Below, piece by piece: positions 6,736 through 14,342 of a stretch of 25,444 nt of DNA (its first letter is position 1; each line of letters begins with the position of its first letter). The notes under the pieces were generated by a model, which was given only the letters and a program-made list of their open reading frames with translations, had not been told where the DNA came from and did not search any database. Source of the DNA: Candidatus Dadabacteria bacterium (GTDB lineage: Bacteria; Desulfobacterota_D; UBA1144; Nemesobacterales; JADFKM01); the NCBI GenBank assembly GCA_022564935.1, contig JADFKM010000028.1, positions 1-25,444 on the forward strand, in the 5' to 3' direction. A program made the position numbers and the translations under genes.

Positions 6736-7665
6736 CTAACCTCCCTCCCGTATCAGCTTCTCCAAAATCTCCCTGCCTCCCTTACCAAGCAGCGAATCGG
6801 CAAGCTCAGTGCCGATTGCGCGGTGGTCGGTGACGCTGCCGCTTATCTCCTCGCGAATAAGCTCCTTTCCGTCCGGCGAGGCGATTATGGCGAGCATGTT
6901 GATGCTGTCGCCGTCAATCTGTGCGTGGCAGCCCACAGGCACCTGACAGCCGCCGCCGAGCCACTCAAGGAACGCGCGTTCCGTCTCCGAGGCAACCAGG
7001 GTCTCAGCGTCGTTTATTTCAGCGAGGATTGCGTCTACCTCGTTGTCATCTACCCGTGATTCGATTGCGATGGTCCCCTGACCGGGAGCGGGGACCATGA
7101 CATCTGGGGTGAACACCTCCGTGATGTTTTCAGAGAGCCCCATGCGCTCAAGCCCGGCCTGGGCGAGTACCACGGCCTCAAGCCCCTCGGTGTGGAGCTT
7201 CTTCAGGCGTGTGTCGACGTTGCCACGAAGAGGCGTTATCTGGAGGTCGGGGCGGGAGTGAAGGAGCTGTGCCTGGCGGCGGATGCTGCTCGTGCCGACC
7301 TTCGCTCCCTGGGGAAGCTCTGCAAACGGCGTTCCGTTTGCGGTGCACAGCGCGTCATATGGGCTGTGGCGTTTTGCAACGGCGCCGATTTTAAGCCCCT
7401 CTGGCAGGTCGGTGGGCATGTCCTTCATGCTGTGCACGGCTATGTCTATTGAGCCGTCGAGAAGCGCCTCTTCTATCTCTTTAACGAAAATGCCTTTGCC
7501 GATCTGCGCAAAAGGGGCGTTGAGGATTTTGTCCCCAGTGGTTTTGATTATCGTCGATGAGATTTGGAGGTCTGGAAACCTGGGTTCAATGAGTCTAGCT
7601 ATAAAGGCTGACTGCCATTTGGCAAGCGTACTGCCGCGTGTGCCTATCTTAAGCGCTTGCCTCAT
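6736..7665 (-). CDS. hemC: Porphobilinogen deaminase (hydroxymethylbilane synthase)
   Basis: This 309-residue cytoplasmic enzyme joins four porphobilinogens into hydroxymethylbilane for haem and related tetrapyrroles. The family signature is complete: KIGTRGSTLAKWQ (residues 6-18), AVHSMKDMPTDLP (76-88, catalytic Asp82), VGTSSIRRQAQL, LRGNVDTRLKKL (147-158) and LGGGCQVPVGCHA, with Cys240 holding the dipyrromethane cofactor. The length is normal. Its ATG at 7665 lies inside the end of hemA (17-bp overlap), so the two are cotranscribed and translationally coupled, as in many bacteria that make aminolaevulinate by the C5 pathway. hemD and hemB are not next to it. Confidence 0.97.
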   Translation of the reverse strand: MRQALKIGTRGSTLAKWQSAFIARLIEPRFPDLQISSTIIKTTGDKILNAPFAQIGKGIFVKEIEEALLDGSIDIAVHSMKDMPTDLPEGLKIGAVAKRHSPYDALCTANGTPFAELPQGAKVGTSSIRRQAQLLHSRPDLQITPLRGNVDTRLKKLHTEGLEAVVLAQAGLERMGLSENITEVFTPDVMVPAPGQGTIAIESRVDDNEVDAILAEINDAETLVASETERAFLEWLGGGCQVPVGCHAQIDGDSINMLAIIASPDGKELIREEISGSVTDHRAIGTELADSLLGKGGREILEKLIREGG

Positions 7666-8968
7666 TATCTTCTTCTTGTTCTTCTTCTAGGAAATCGAAA
7701 TGGGAGTCCAGCTCGAAAAGCTCGTTCATGGTGTTGCTGTAGAGGGCGCCGAGGGATTTTGAGGCCTTCCGCTTCAGTTTTGTGAGGGGGCTGTGCAGGA
7801 TCTTGCCGATGATCCCTGAGGCCATGGCTTCGATGATTTCCTTTTCCCTTTCGGATAAGGTGTCCATCTTGGCAAGGGCTTTCTCGACTTCTGATGTTTT
7901 GATGGATTCGAATTTCTGTTGCAGCGAGATGATCGTGGGCACCACTTTGAGTCCGTCGAGCCAGGTCTCGTAGTACTTCACTCCCTGCTCCGCGATCTCC
8001 TCGGCAATTTCGGCGTACTTGCGCCTTATTTTCAGGTTGTCGTCAAGAACCCCGTTCAGGTCGTCTATGTCATAGAGGTAGACGTTGCCTATTTCTCCGA
8101 CCCTGGGGTCGATGTCCCTGGGGACGGCTATGTCTATCATGAACATCGGCTCGTTCCTGCGAAGCTTCAGGGCGTCGGTGACGTGGTTTCTCTTTATTAT
8201 GAAGTCGGATGAGCCCGTGGCGGTAATCAATATATCCACTTTACTGAGGTAGTAGTGCACTTCCTCTATCTTGATCGGTGTGCCCTTGAGCTTGGAGGCC
8301 AGTGTACGGGCGCTCTCAAACGTCCTGCTTGCTATTACCAGGTCTTTTATTCCTGCAGAGATCAGGTGCTTCGCAGTGAGCTCTCCCATGTCGCCGGTGC
8401 CGATAAGGAGGGTGGTTCTCTCCTCCAGGTCGTCGAATATGCGCTTGGCGAGCTCGACGGCGACGTAGCTTACCGACACGGCCTGGGAGCCGATCTTCGT
8501 GTTGTACCTAACTTTTTTTGCGATAAAAAAGGCCATATGGAACAGCCGGTTCAAAATCAGGCCCGTGGTTCCGGCTGATTGAGCCGCGCTGTAGGCTTCT
8601 TTCATCTGTCCCAGGATCTGAGGCTCTCCGAGCACCATGGAATCGAGGCTCGAAGAAACCCTGAACAGGTGCTTGACGGCGGTGCCGCCGTTCATGACGT
8701 TGAGGTAGGGGGCGAACTGCTCGGGTGGCACATCGTGGTATTCGGAGAGGAAGGCCGTTATGTCCTCTGCGCAGGCTTCGGTGTCGGACGATACGGCATA
8801 CACCTCGACGCGGTTGCAGGTCGAGAGGATCGCGCATTCTTCTACGTTTGCTTTGGATTGGAGCCTTTCCAGACCTGACTGAAGAGAGGCCTTGTTGAAC
8901 GAAAACCTTTCCCGGATTTCTACAGGCGCCGTTTGATGAGTGAGCCCTACAACAACTATTCGAAGCAT
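7649..8968 (-). CDS. hemA: Glutamyl-tRNA reductase
   Basis: This 439-residue enzyme reduces glutamyl-tRNA(Glu) with NADPH to glutamate-1-semialdehyde, the first committed step of C5-pathway haem synthesis. The N-terminal catalytic domain has GLTHQTAPVEIRE and STCNRVEVYA with the nucleophile Cys51, then VSSSLDSMVLGEPQILGQMK. The NADPH domain has LLIGTGDMGELTAKHL and VIASRTFESA, followed by FMIDIAVPRDIDP. The C-terminal dimerisation helices end in an acidic tail. It is first in an operon with hemC. An inverted repeat, TATCCC-TTT-GGGATA on the coding strand, sits 7 nt before the ATG and covers the only Shine-Dalgarno-like GGGA. Confidence 0.97.
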   Translation of the reverse strand: MLRIVVVGLTHQTAPVEIRERFSFNKASLQSGLERLQSKANVEECAILSTCNRVEVYAVSSDTEACAEDITAFLSEYHDVPPEQFAPYLNVMNGGTAVKHLFRVSSSLDSMVLGEPQILGQMKEAYSAAQSAGTTGLILNRLFHMAFFIAKKVRYNTKIGSQAVSVSYVAVELAKRIFDDLEERTTLLIGTGDMGELTAKHLISAGIKDLVIASRTFESARTLASKLKGTPIKIEEVHYYLSKVDILITATGSSDFIIKRNHVTDALKLRRNEPMFMIDIAVPRDIDPRVGEIGNVYLYDIDDLNGVLDDNLKIRRKYAEIAEEIAEQGVKYYETWLDGLKVVPTIISLQQKFESIKTSEVEKALAKMDTLSEREKEIIEAMASGIIGKILHSPLTKLKRKASKSLGALYSNTMNELFELDSHFDFLEEEQEEDNEASA

Positions 8969-8975
8969 TTCTCGC

Positions 8976-8990
8976 TATCCCAAAGGGATA
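8976..8990 (-). promoter_or_regulatory. Perfect inverted repeat in the hemA leader
   Basis: The sequence TATCCCAAAGGGATA is a perfect 6-bp inverted repeat around a 3-nt loop. It ends 7 nt from the hemA ATG. In mRNA it could fold into a small hairpin including the GGGA that would otherwise serve as the ribosome site. It could equally be a protein operator, or chance. Confidence 0.35.
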
Positions 8991-9035
8991 AAACTAAAAG
9001 TTAGATGGATTTGAAATCTTTCCGATACATCCGGA

Positions 9036-9063
9036 TTTATAACCGCCAACCCGTATTAAGCAA
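9036..9063 (-). promoter_or_regulatory. Candidate hemA-hemC promoter
   Basis: On the minus strand TTGCTT (9063-9058), 16 nt and TATAAA (9041-9036) give a moderate sigma70-like promoter with a leader of roughly 60 nt that includes the 8976-8990 inverted repeat. Confidence 0.35.
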
Positions 9064-9350
9064 AGTTCAATTACATATATTTTACTTCATTTTTCTGATT
9101 TCCCAAGGCTTCATGTCCGATTCCCGAAATCTGCGCTCACTACAAGGGGTCTCCATTCATAATATAATCCTTTTGCTCCAGAAACCCAGAGGCGTACCCG
9201 CCTATAAATTCCAGTCCGTAGAAGCACTTAGCGCTCTTCGGAGCATTGAGCTTTGGTATGAGTGAGCGTGAAGCCCGTAGTTCGCCTGCGGTTGCTGGGG
9301 CCGCTATTAGTATCTTTACCGGGGAGACTGTGCGGAATCGAATTCCCGCC

Positions 9351-10055
9351 CTACATAACGCCGCCTTGAGGCATAATCACTACTTCTTCGGTCATCGATT
9401 CAGGGGGCTGTGTGTAGATATTGAGTATCATATCGGCTATTACGCCGGGCGCAGTCATAGCTGATGTGTCCCATTCGCCCTCAAGGGCGCCCCATATCGG
9501 GGTGTCTGTGGGCCCGGGCAGTATGGACGTCACCTTTATGCCGCTTGAGCGAATTTCTTCTCTAAGTGCGTTTGTAAACCCCAGGAGGCCCCATTTAGAG
9601 GCGCAATAGGCGGCCCAGTTCGCAAACCCAGTTTTAGCAGCGATTGAGCAGAGGTTGAAGATGTGCGAGCCTGAGCGCATGTGGGGGAGGGCCGATTTCG
9701 TGACCAGAAAGGCCCCCGTGAGGTTTGTCCTTATGACCTCTTCCCATTTATTGATATCTGTTGAGGTGACCGGATTGGTGTAGGCTACCCCCGCGTTGTT
9801 GACAACGACATTTATAGTTCCCGTGATCTCGGAGGCTTTTACGATGAACGACTCGACTTCGGCGGCGTTTCCCACATCGCACCGCTCGGCGAGGGCCGCT
9901 CCGCCCGCGGCCAGTATTTCCGTCCTCACGCGACTGAGCTCGTCAGGTGTGCGGGAGCAGATCACAACGGTCGCTGCACGTTTTGCAAACCGGAGCGCCG
10001 TTTCTCTGCCGATCCCCCTTCCGGCTCCGGTTACCACGACCACATGGTCTTTCAT
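9351..10055 (-). CDS. Short-chain dehydrogenase, probably sepiapterin-reductase-like
   Basis: This 234-residue classical SDR has the nucleotide loop VTGAGRGIGRE (residues 8-18), NNAG (86-89), catalytic Ser137 and the YxxxK pair Tyr150/Lys154. Arg35 after strand 2 (ICSRT) suggests NADPH rather than NADH. The start at 10055 is chosen because the Rossmann fold begins there and the ATG overlaps the folE stop in ATGA. A longer frame reaching 10178 only adds antisense-like Arg/Glu-rich sequence from folE. In an operon after two PTPS genes and GTP cyclohydrolase I, the natural role is reduction of 6-pyruvoyl-tetrahydropterin to a biopterin-type cofactor. That role is inferred from context; the SDR fold alone would not reveal the substrate. 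Confidence 0.85.
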   Translation of the reverse strand: MKDHVVVVTGAGRGIGRETALRFAKRAATVVICSRTPDELSRVRTEILAAGGAALAERCDVGNAAEVESFIVKASEITGTINVVVNNAGVAYTNPVTSTDINKWEEVIRTNLTGAFLVTKSALPHMRSGSHIFNLCSIAAKTGFANWAAYCASKWGLLGFTNALREEIRSSGIKVTSILPGPTDTPIWGALEGEWDTSAMTAPGVIADMILNIYTQPPESMTEEVVIMPQGGVM

Positions 10056-10702
10056 AGCGGCTTTTTTATCAGGCTGAGGAACTCCATCCTGGTTCTCTCG
10101 TCCTTCTTGAACACACCTTTCATGGAGCTTGTGAGCATGTTGGCTTCGGCCTTCTTCACCCCCCTCATCGCCACGCACAGGTGGTAGCCTTCGACCACAA
10201 CGGCTACGCCCTTGGGGTTGAGGGCGTCGTTCAGCAGGACGGCTATCTGTTTGGTCATCCTCTCCTGCACCTGCAGCCTCATGGAAAACATCTCGACGAT
10301 TCTTGGGATTTTACTCAGGCCTATGATTTTTCCGTTCGGCACGTAGGCCACATGGCATTTGCCGAAGAACGGCAGAAGGTGGTGCTCGCACAGGCTGTAG
10401 TACTCTATGTCCCTGACTATCACCATTTCGTCGTATTCTTCTTCGAATATGGCGTCGTTTATAAGCTCGCCCGGCTCTATTCTGTACCCCGAAGTGAGCT
10501 CCCGGTACATGCTGCTGATTCTTGACGGTGTTTTGATGAGTCCCCTCCTGTCTGGGTCTTCCCCTATTTGGATCAGGATTTCCCTTACTGCATCCTCGAC
10601 GTTCATTTCGCCCGCTGAATCCCTGCCGTCGTGAATGGCGTTAAGATCGTGGGTCTCCTCGATGGTTTTGGCGGCGGGTTTGCCGGTTGACTCATCGTCC
10701 AT
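10052..10702 (-). CDS. folE: GTP cyclohydrolase I
   Basis: This 216-residue enzyme converts GTP to 7,8-dihydroneopterin triphosphate, the entry to folate, biopterin and queuosine synthesis. The zinc ligands are all present: Cys105 and His108 in YYSLCEHHLLPF, and Cys176 in GYHLCVAMRGV. GKIIGLSKIPRIVEMFSMRLQVQERMT and the C-terminal TSSMKGVF...TRMEFLSL complete the family pattern. The N-terminal ~33 residues are poorly conserved and acidic. The start at 10702 overlaps the upstream PTPS gene by 11 bp, and its stop overlaps the SDR start by 4 bp. Its place among PTPS and SDR genes points to biopterin rather than folate supply as its main job, though it could serve both. Confidence 0.95.
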   Translation of the reverse strand: MDDESTGKPAAKTIEETHDLNAIHDGRDSAGEMNVEDAVREILIQIGEDPDRRGLIKTPSRISSMYRELTSGYRIEPGELINDAIFEEEYDEMVIVRDIEYYSLCEHHLLPFFGKCHVAYVPNGKIIGLSKIPRIVEMFSMRLQVQERMTKQIAVLLNDALNPKGVAVVVEGYHLCVAMRGVKKAEANMLTSSMKGVFKKDERTRMEFLSLIKKPL

Positions 10703-11150
10703 GCCGTCTCACCCCTTGTGGTTGAGAGTTTTCGAAGTACTCAAAGTAGTTCTTCGGGGTCTCCCACAGCTTCAAGTGGGTGAGTTTTGCCCCGTCCAGT
10801 TTGTTTATTTTGGGCTCGAGCCGGGTCCAGATGTATTTGACTATCAACTCTCCAGAGGGCTGGTTCTCTCTAAAGAACGGGACCTCGATGTCGAGCCTTT
10901 TGTGGTCAAGCTCTTCGATAATTCCGTTCATTAAATCATTAAGCTCCCCGAGGTTGATTACCATGCCCGTCTCAGGGCAGATAACGCCCGACACCTTAAC
11001 CTCGACCGAGTAATCGTGACCGTGGCCCAACTCGTTTGTGCATTTGCCGAATATTTCCCAGTTTTCCTCCGGCGTGAATTTTTTATTGTGGAGCCTGTGG
11101 CCGGCGCTGAAGCGATAAACCTTTGTCAGTGAACAGTGCTCTCGGCTCAA
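10692..11150 (-). CDS. 6-pyruvoyl-tetrahydropterin synthase family protein, paralogue 1
   Basis: This 152-residue COG0720 protein has zinc ligands His18 (AGHRL), His43 and His45, catalytic Cys37 in CTNELGHGH, the Asp82-His83 pair (LDHKRL) and the pterin-anchoring Glu130 (LWETP). The C-x5-HGH spacing is that of mammalian PTPS, not the C-x3-HGH of QueD. The segment aligned with TTEN of PTPS reads PSGE (98-101), unlike its neighbour paralogue. It probably eliminates triphosphate from dihydroneopterin triphosphate to give 6-pyruvoyl-tetrahydropterin. The start is TTG at 11150, overlapping the previous stop as TTGA, with GGAGAG just upstream; no ATG or GTG is available near the start of the fold. 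A Gln/Arg-rich tail follows the domain. Confidence 0.85.
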   Translation of the reverse strand: MSREHCSLTKVYRFSAGHRLHNKKFTPEENWEIFGKCTNELGHGHDYSVEVKVSGVICPETGMVINLGELNDLMNGIIEELDHKRLDIEVPFFRENQPSGELIVKYIWTRLEPKINKLDGAKLTHLKLWETPKNYFEYFENSQPQGVRRHGR

Positions 11151-11572
11151 CTCTCTCTCCAGTACTCGACATACAGCTCGGGGGTCTCGTAGAGCCTGAC
11201 TTTGTAAAGGGCGCAGTCGGCGTTTTCAATGATCCGTACCTCTATGAGCTCCCACAGAGCCTTTGCTATGTTTTCCGTAGTAGGAATGGTGTGTTTGAAA
11301 CGGGGGTTGTCCTCATTTAGGTACTTGTGGTCGAAGTCCGCCAGCACGTCCATCAAGATGGGTTTCAGGTCGTAGAGGTTCATGATCATGCCGGTGTCGG
11401 GATGAGGCTCGCCCTGGAGGGTGACTTCGAGCACGTAGTTATGGCCGTGACCGTAGGGACTTGTGCATTTCCCGAACACTCGTCTGTTTTTTTCTTCCGT
11501 CCAATTTGGGTTCCAGTAGCGGTGAGATGCCGCAAATGTGACCTGTTTTGTGAGCAGCGTTGTGTGTTTCAC
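11147..11572 (-). CDS. 6-pyruvoyl-tetrahydropterin synthase family protein, paralogue 2
   Basis: This is the first gene of the pterin operon, 141 residues. It has all PTPS positions: His17 (ASHRY), Cys36 in CTSPYGHGH with His42 and His44, Asp81-His82 (FDHKYL), the PTTENIA motif (97-103) and Glu129 (LYETP). The C-x5-HGH spacing again follows PTPS rather than QueD. Compared with paralogue 1 it keeps the canonical TTEN segment, so it is the more likely genuine 6-pyruvoyl-tetrahydropterin synthase. The start is GTG at 11572 with AGGA 6 nt upstream. The DUF4175 operon begins on the opposite strand 118 bp away. Confidence 0.88.
   Translation of the reverse strand: MKHTTLLTKQVTFAASHRYWNPNWTEEKNRRVFGKCTSPYGHGHNYVLEVTLQGEPHPDTGMIMNLYDLKPILMDVLADFDHKYLNEDNPRFKHTIPTTENIAKALWELIEVRIIENADCALYKVRLYETPELYVEYWRES
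11155..11160 (-). promoter_or_regulatory. Shine-Dalgarno site supporting the TTG start of PTPS paralogue 1
   Basis: GGAGAG on the minus strand lies 4-6 nt before the TTG at 11150, inside the end of the upstream PTPS gene. It supports translation from TTG, coupled through the TTGA overlap. Confidence 0.6.
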
Positions 11573-11618
11573 CGGTTATCCTATTTTATTCCATGAGCTG
11601 ACTATGCTCAGATTGACT

Positions 11619-11646
11619 AGGATAGCACATGGCGGGTAATTGTCAT
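11619..11646 (-). promoter_or_regulatory. Candidate promoter of the pterin operon
   Basis: On the minus strand ATGACA (11646-11641), 16 nt and TATCCT (11624-11619) make a plausible sigma70 promoter with a leader of about 40 nt. It lies in the divergent 118-bp region shared with the DUF4175 operon. Confidence 0.35.
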
Positions 11647-11690
11647 ATAAAATGTTTTATTTTCGCGCGCACTGCGGTATTTTTAATTGA

Positions 11691-14342
11691 ATGGATAGTC
11701 ATCCCAAGCTGGTTCTGCAATCGTTTCTTGACAGATATTTTTCTGAAAAGAGCAGGGCTGCCGTTTTAGGCGGTGTCTTGGCTTTTCTCGCCGCCGCTGC
11801 AGGCGGTTTAGGGTTTATATCAATACTGTCCCTTATCGGCTCCAACCCGTTCTATTTATCTTTCCTGAAAATTATATACCTCATGGGGTTTGTTTTGTGT
11901 ATTTATAGGTTCCTCGTTCTTCCTGCGCTTAACCGCGAGCCGCGCTCCGACATCATCGAGGACTTCGACAAGGTCCGTCGCGGCATCGGTGAGGACATCT
12001 TAAGCGGCCTTGAGCTGATGGAGCAAAGAGAGGCTGGTAAGAGTACGGGCGTATCGGAGGACCTGGTAGATGCGCAGATTCAGGTTGTTTCCGGGAGCCT
12101 GGAGAACGAGGACATAAAAACGGCCGTTTCCCTAGAGCGGCTGAGGCGCTACTTTGCTCCCCTTGCCGTCTCAGTTGTTCTGTCGACATTGGCGCTGCTC
12201 TTTACAGGCCCCGAGTTCCGGAGTTTTTTCTTCAGCACACGGCTTGTTCCCTTAACGGGGCACGCGGCGCTTGAGCTTGCCGATATCAGCATTACTTATA
12301 AGTACCCGCAGTATTCGCGCATACCTCAACAAACCGTCCTGGGAACCACGGGGGATGTGAAGGCCCTGATGGGCACGCAGGTAACCCTGCGGGCAGTGCC
12401 CTTGCGCGCCGTGGGGAACCTAGAGCTTGTGTTGAGCTCGGGCCTTAGGGTTTCTGTGTCCAGGGAGGGAGGCTCTATAGAGGGCAGTTTCACCGTCCTC
12501 TCAGACGGTAGTTATTTTATCCGCGACTCACTGGGTGCAAGGACGAGGGACTTTGCCGTTACGGCTGAAAAAGACCGTTTTCCATCCGTTAAAATCAGCT
12601 CTCCAAACACTGAGGACATTTTGGATATTAAGGGTGAGGAATCGATCGACATTGAGTACGAGACCGCGGACGATTTCGGCCACACAGCGATTTATCTCCT
12701 CTCCCGCAGCGAGCATGGGGAGCACATCAAGCTCTTGAGCGAGCTGGCTGAGGAGCCGCAGCGTTTCGGGGGCTCCGTCAAGATCGACGTATATTCAGTT
12801 CCCGGTCAGCCCGGCGAAGTATTTGAGGTTGGGGTCATGGCCTACGACAACGACGGGGTTTCGGGGCCTAAAGCCGGCATCTCAAACACCATCCGTATCA
12901 GAGTCAAAGACCGCAGGCAGGAGCACAGAGACATCGTCGAGCTTGCCGAGGTGTTGTTCGAGCAGCTGCTTGAGACGCTGGCCGACGACATAGAGTTCCG
13001 CCCCGATACATTGGCAGCCGCAATCGATTACCAGGCAGTTCGTGAGACGCAGGGCGATATAACTGTGAAGATCCAAGGGGCGTACGCCACGCTTGAGGCG
13101 CTCATCGATAATATGAAGGGAGACGATTACTCGGACTATACCTATTTTATCGGCCTCTCCAATATGCTCAGCAGGATCGACGAAATCCTTGAAGACCGCA
13201 ACGAAACCTCGTCCCTGTTTTCCCAGGCAGGTATCGGCCGTTTTGACGGACGGATAACCAGGGAGATAAACGAGTTCGAAGACGATGTTCTGTTCCTCGA
13301 CTCCATGATTAAGAGTGAGATGATTCGGGACTCGCTTCTTTACGGGCAGGATATGGCCAGTGGATACGAAGAGCTTTCCGAGCTGCTTAAGAAGCTCAAA
13401 GAAGGTGTAGACGAGGAGACATTGAAGGCTATCGAGCGTAAAATTGCGGAGCTCAAGGAATTGATGGCCCAAATGGCCCAGAAGCTCGCCTCGCTTAACT
13501 CCTCAATCCCAGAAGGCCACCTCAACCCCGAGGCATTCAAGACTGTGAACGTTAGCGAGCAACTCGATGAGATGATGAAGTTGATTGAAGAGGGCAGGCT
13601 GGATGAGGCCCTCAGCATGCTCGGGGACATGGAAAGCCAGATGCAGGATATGATGGCGGCCCTGCAAAGCGGTGCGCAGTCGTTTGCTTCCGCCTCCCTT
13701 TCGGGCGGTATAATGACCTTAAACAACATAGTATCTCGGATTGAGAAGCTTGAAGAGGCGGAGAGTGAGCTAAAGCAAAACACAGAGAGCTTGATGGACT
13801 CACTCCTTAAAAATCGTGAAGGGGCTGAGCGTGACGACAGCGCCGCTAAAAAAGATATGAGAAAACTTGCGGACAGACAGGACAAAATCGAGCGAGAGAC
13901 ATACGAGCTCGCAGGCGAGTGCAACAACCCCTCGGCCGGGGCTGTGCTGCCCGGGGAGCTCGGCAAGGAGCTCGGTGAAGCGAGCAGGTACATGGCCGGG
14001 GCTTCGGAAAACCTGAGCGAGGCTGAAATATCTAAGGGAATATCCAACGAGTCCGAGGCCCTCGAGGCCCTGCGGAGGGCAAAGGCATCGGCCAAGGGGC
14101 TGTTGGAGCAGCTAAAGATGAGCTCGATGGGCCGGGGACAGTCAGTTCCCTTCGTGCTCGGAGGTGGGAACCGGAGACACGGCATGATCGGGGTGGATAC
14201 CGGCTACGTCGAGATTCCCCAGGCTGCCGAGCCCGTGGTGGGCAAGGAGCTGAAAGAGTCCCTGCTTAAGGCGCTGCGCGACGGCTCGCCTGAAGGGTTC
14301 GATGAGCTTAATAGAAAATACTACGAGAGGATCATTAAATGA
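11691..14342 (+). CDS. DUF4175-family large membrane protein
   Basis: This 883-residue protein opens with two membrane helices (about residues 24-48 and 55-78) and has a third near 154-172. A long extracytoplasmic part follows. The section around 195-310 is beta-rich (ADISITYKYPQYSRIP, then GTTGDVKALMGTQVTLRAVP), characteristic of DUF4175 proteins. Residues ~560-720 are strongly helical and charged with Met-rich coiled-coil stretches (DEMMKLIEEGRLDEALSMLG). The biochemical function is unknown; such genes often travel with MoxR ATPases and von Willebrand-type proteins in envelope operons. Here it is the first gene of a three-gene operon, and its stop overlaps the next start in ATGA. Upstream there is no Shine-Dalgarno sequence, and a TATTTT box lies only ~8 nt before the ATG. 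Confidence 0.8.
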   Translation: MDSHPKLVLQSFLDRYFSEKSRAAVLGGVLAFLAAAAGGLGFISILSLIGSNPFYLSFLKIIYLMGFVLCIYRFLVLPALNREPRSDIIEDFDKVRRGIGEDILSGLELMEQREAGKSTGVSEDLVDAQIQVVSGSLENEDIKTAVSLERLRRYFAPLAVSVVLSTLALLFTGPEFRSFFFSTRLVPLTGHAALELADISITYKYPQYSRIPQQTVLGTTGDVKALMGTQVTLRAVPLRAVGNLELVLSSGLRVSVSREGGSIEGSFTVLSDGSYFIRDSLGARTRDFAVTAEKDRFPSVKISSPNTEDILDIKGEESIDIEYETADDFGHTAIYLLSRSEHGEHIKLLSELAEEPQRFGGSVKIDVYSVPGQPGEVFEVGVMAYDNDGVSGPKAGISNTIRIRVKDRRQEHRDIVELAEVLFEQLLETLADDIEFRPDTLAAAIDYQAVRETQGDITVKIQGAYATLEALIDNMKGDDYSDYTYFIGLSNMLSRIDEILEDRNETSSLFSQAGIGRFDGRITREINEFEDDVLFLDSMIKSEMIRDSLLYGQDMASGYEELSELLKKLKEGVDEETLKAIERKIAELKELMAQMAQKLASLNSSIPEGHLNPEAFKTVNVSEQLDEMMKLIEEGRLDEALSMLGDMESQMQDMMAALQSGAQSFASASLSGGIMTLNNIVSRIEKLEEAESELKQNTESLMDSLLKNREGAERDDSAAKKDMRKLADRQDKIERETYELAGECNNPSAGAVLPGELGKELGEASRYMAGASENLSEAEISKGISNESEALEALRRAKASAKGLLEQLKMSSMGRGQSVPFVLGGGNRRHGMIGVDTGYVEIPQAAEPVVGKELKESLLKALRDGSPEGFDELNRKYYERIIK

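Larger units (their letters stand above)
8969..9350 (-). other. 382-bp intergenic region between the SDR gene and hemA
   Basis: This gap holds no convincing gene. Next to hemA it contains the 15-nt inverted repeat 8976-8990 and a candidate promoter at 9036-9063. Next to the SDR stop codon is a GC-rich inverted repeat at 9332-9349 (GCGG...CCGC, six pairs including one G-T), which has no T-run and is at best a weak terminator. An 86-codon plus-strand frame at 9005-9265 lacks an RBS or any family feature. Confidence 0.6.

Noticed and set aside
9005-9265. 86-codon plus-strand frame in the gap upstream of hemA
   Set aside because: No RBS or family feature, and it overlaps the likely hemA promoter and leader.
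9325-9350. T-arm-like sequence (GGAATCGAATTCC) suggesting a tRNA
   Set aside because: No acceptor, D or anticodon arm can be paired around it; it is just an inverted repeat.
10056-10178. N-terminal extension of the SDR frame by 41 residues
   Set aside because: It translates folE in another frame; the ATGA overlap at 10055 and the Rossmann start fit better.
13340-14185. 281-codon antisense frame within the DUF4175 gene, rich in Ser
   Set aside because: The composition is that of the reverse strand of a Glu/Leu-rich coiled coil; no start context.
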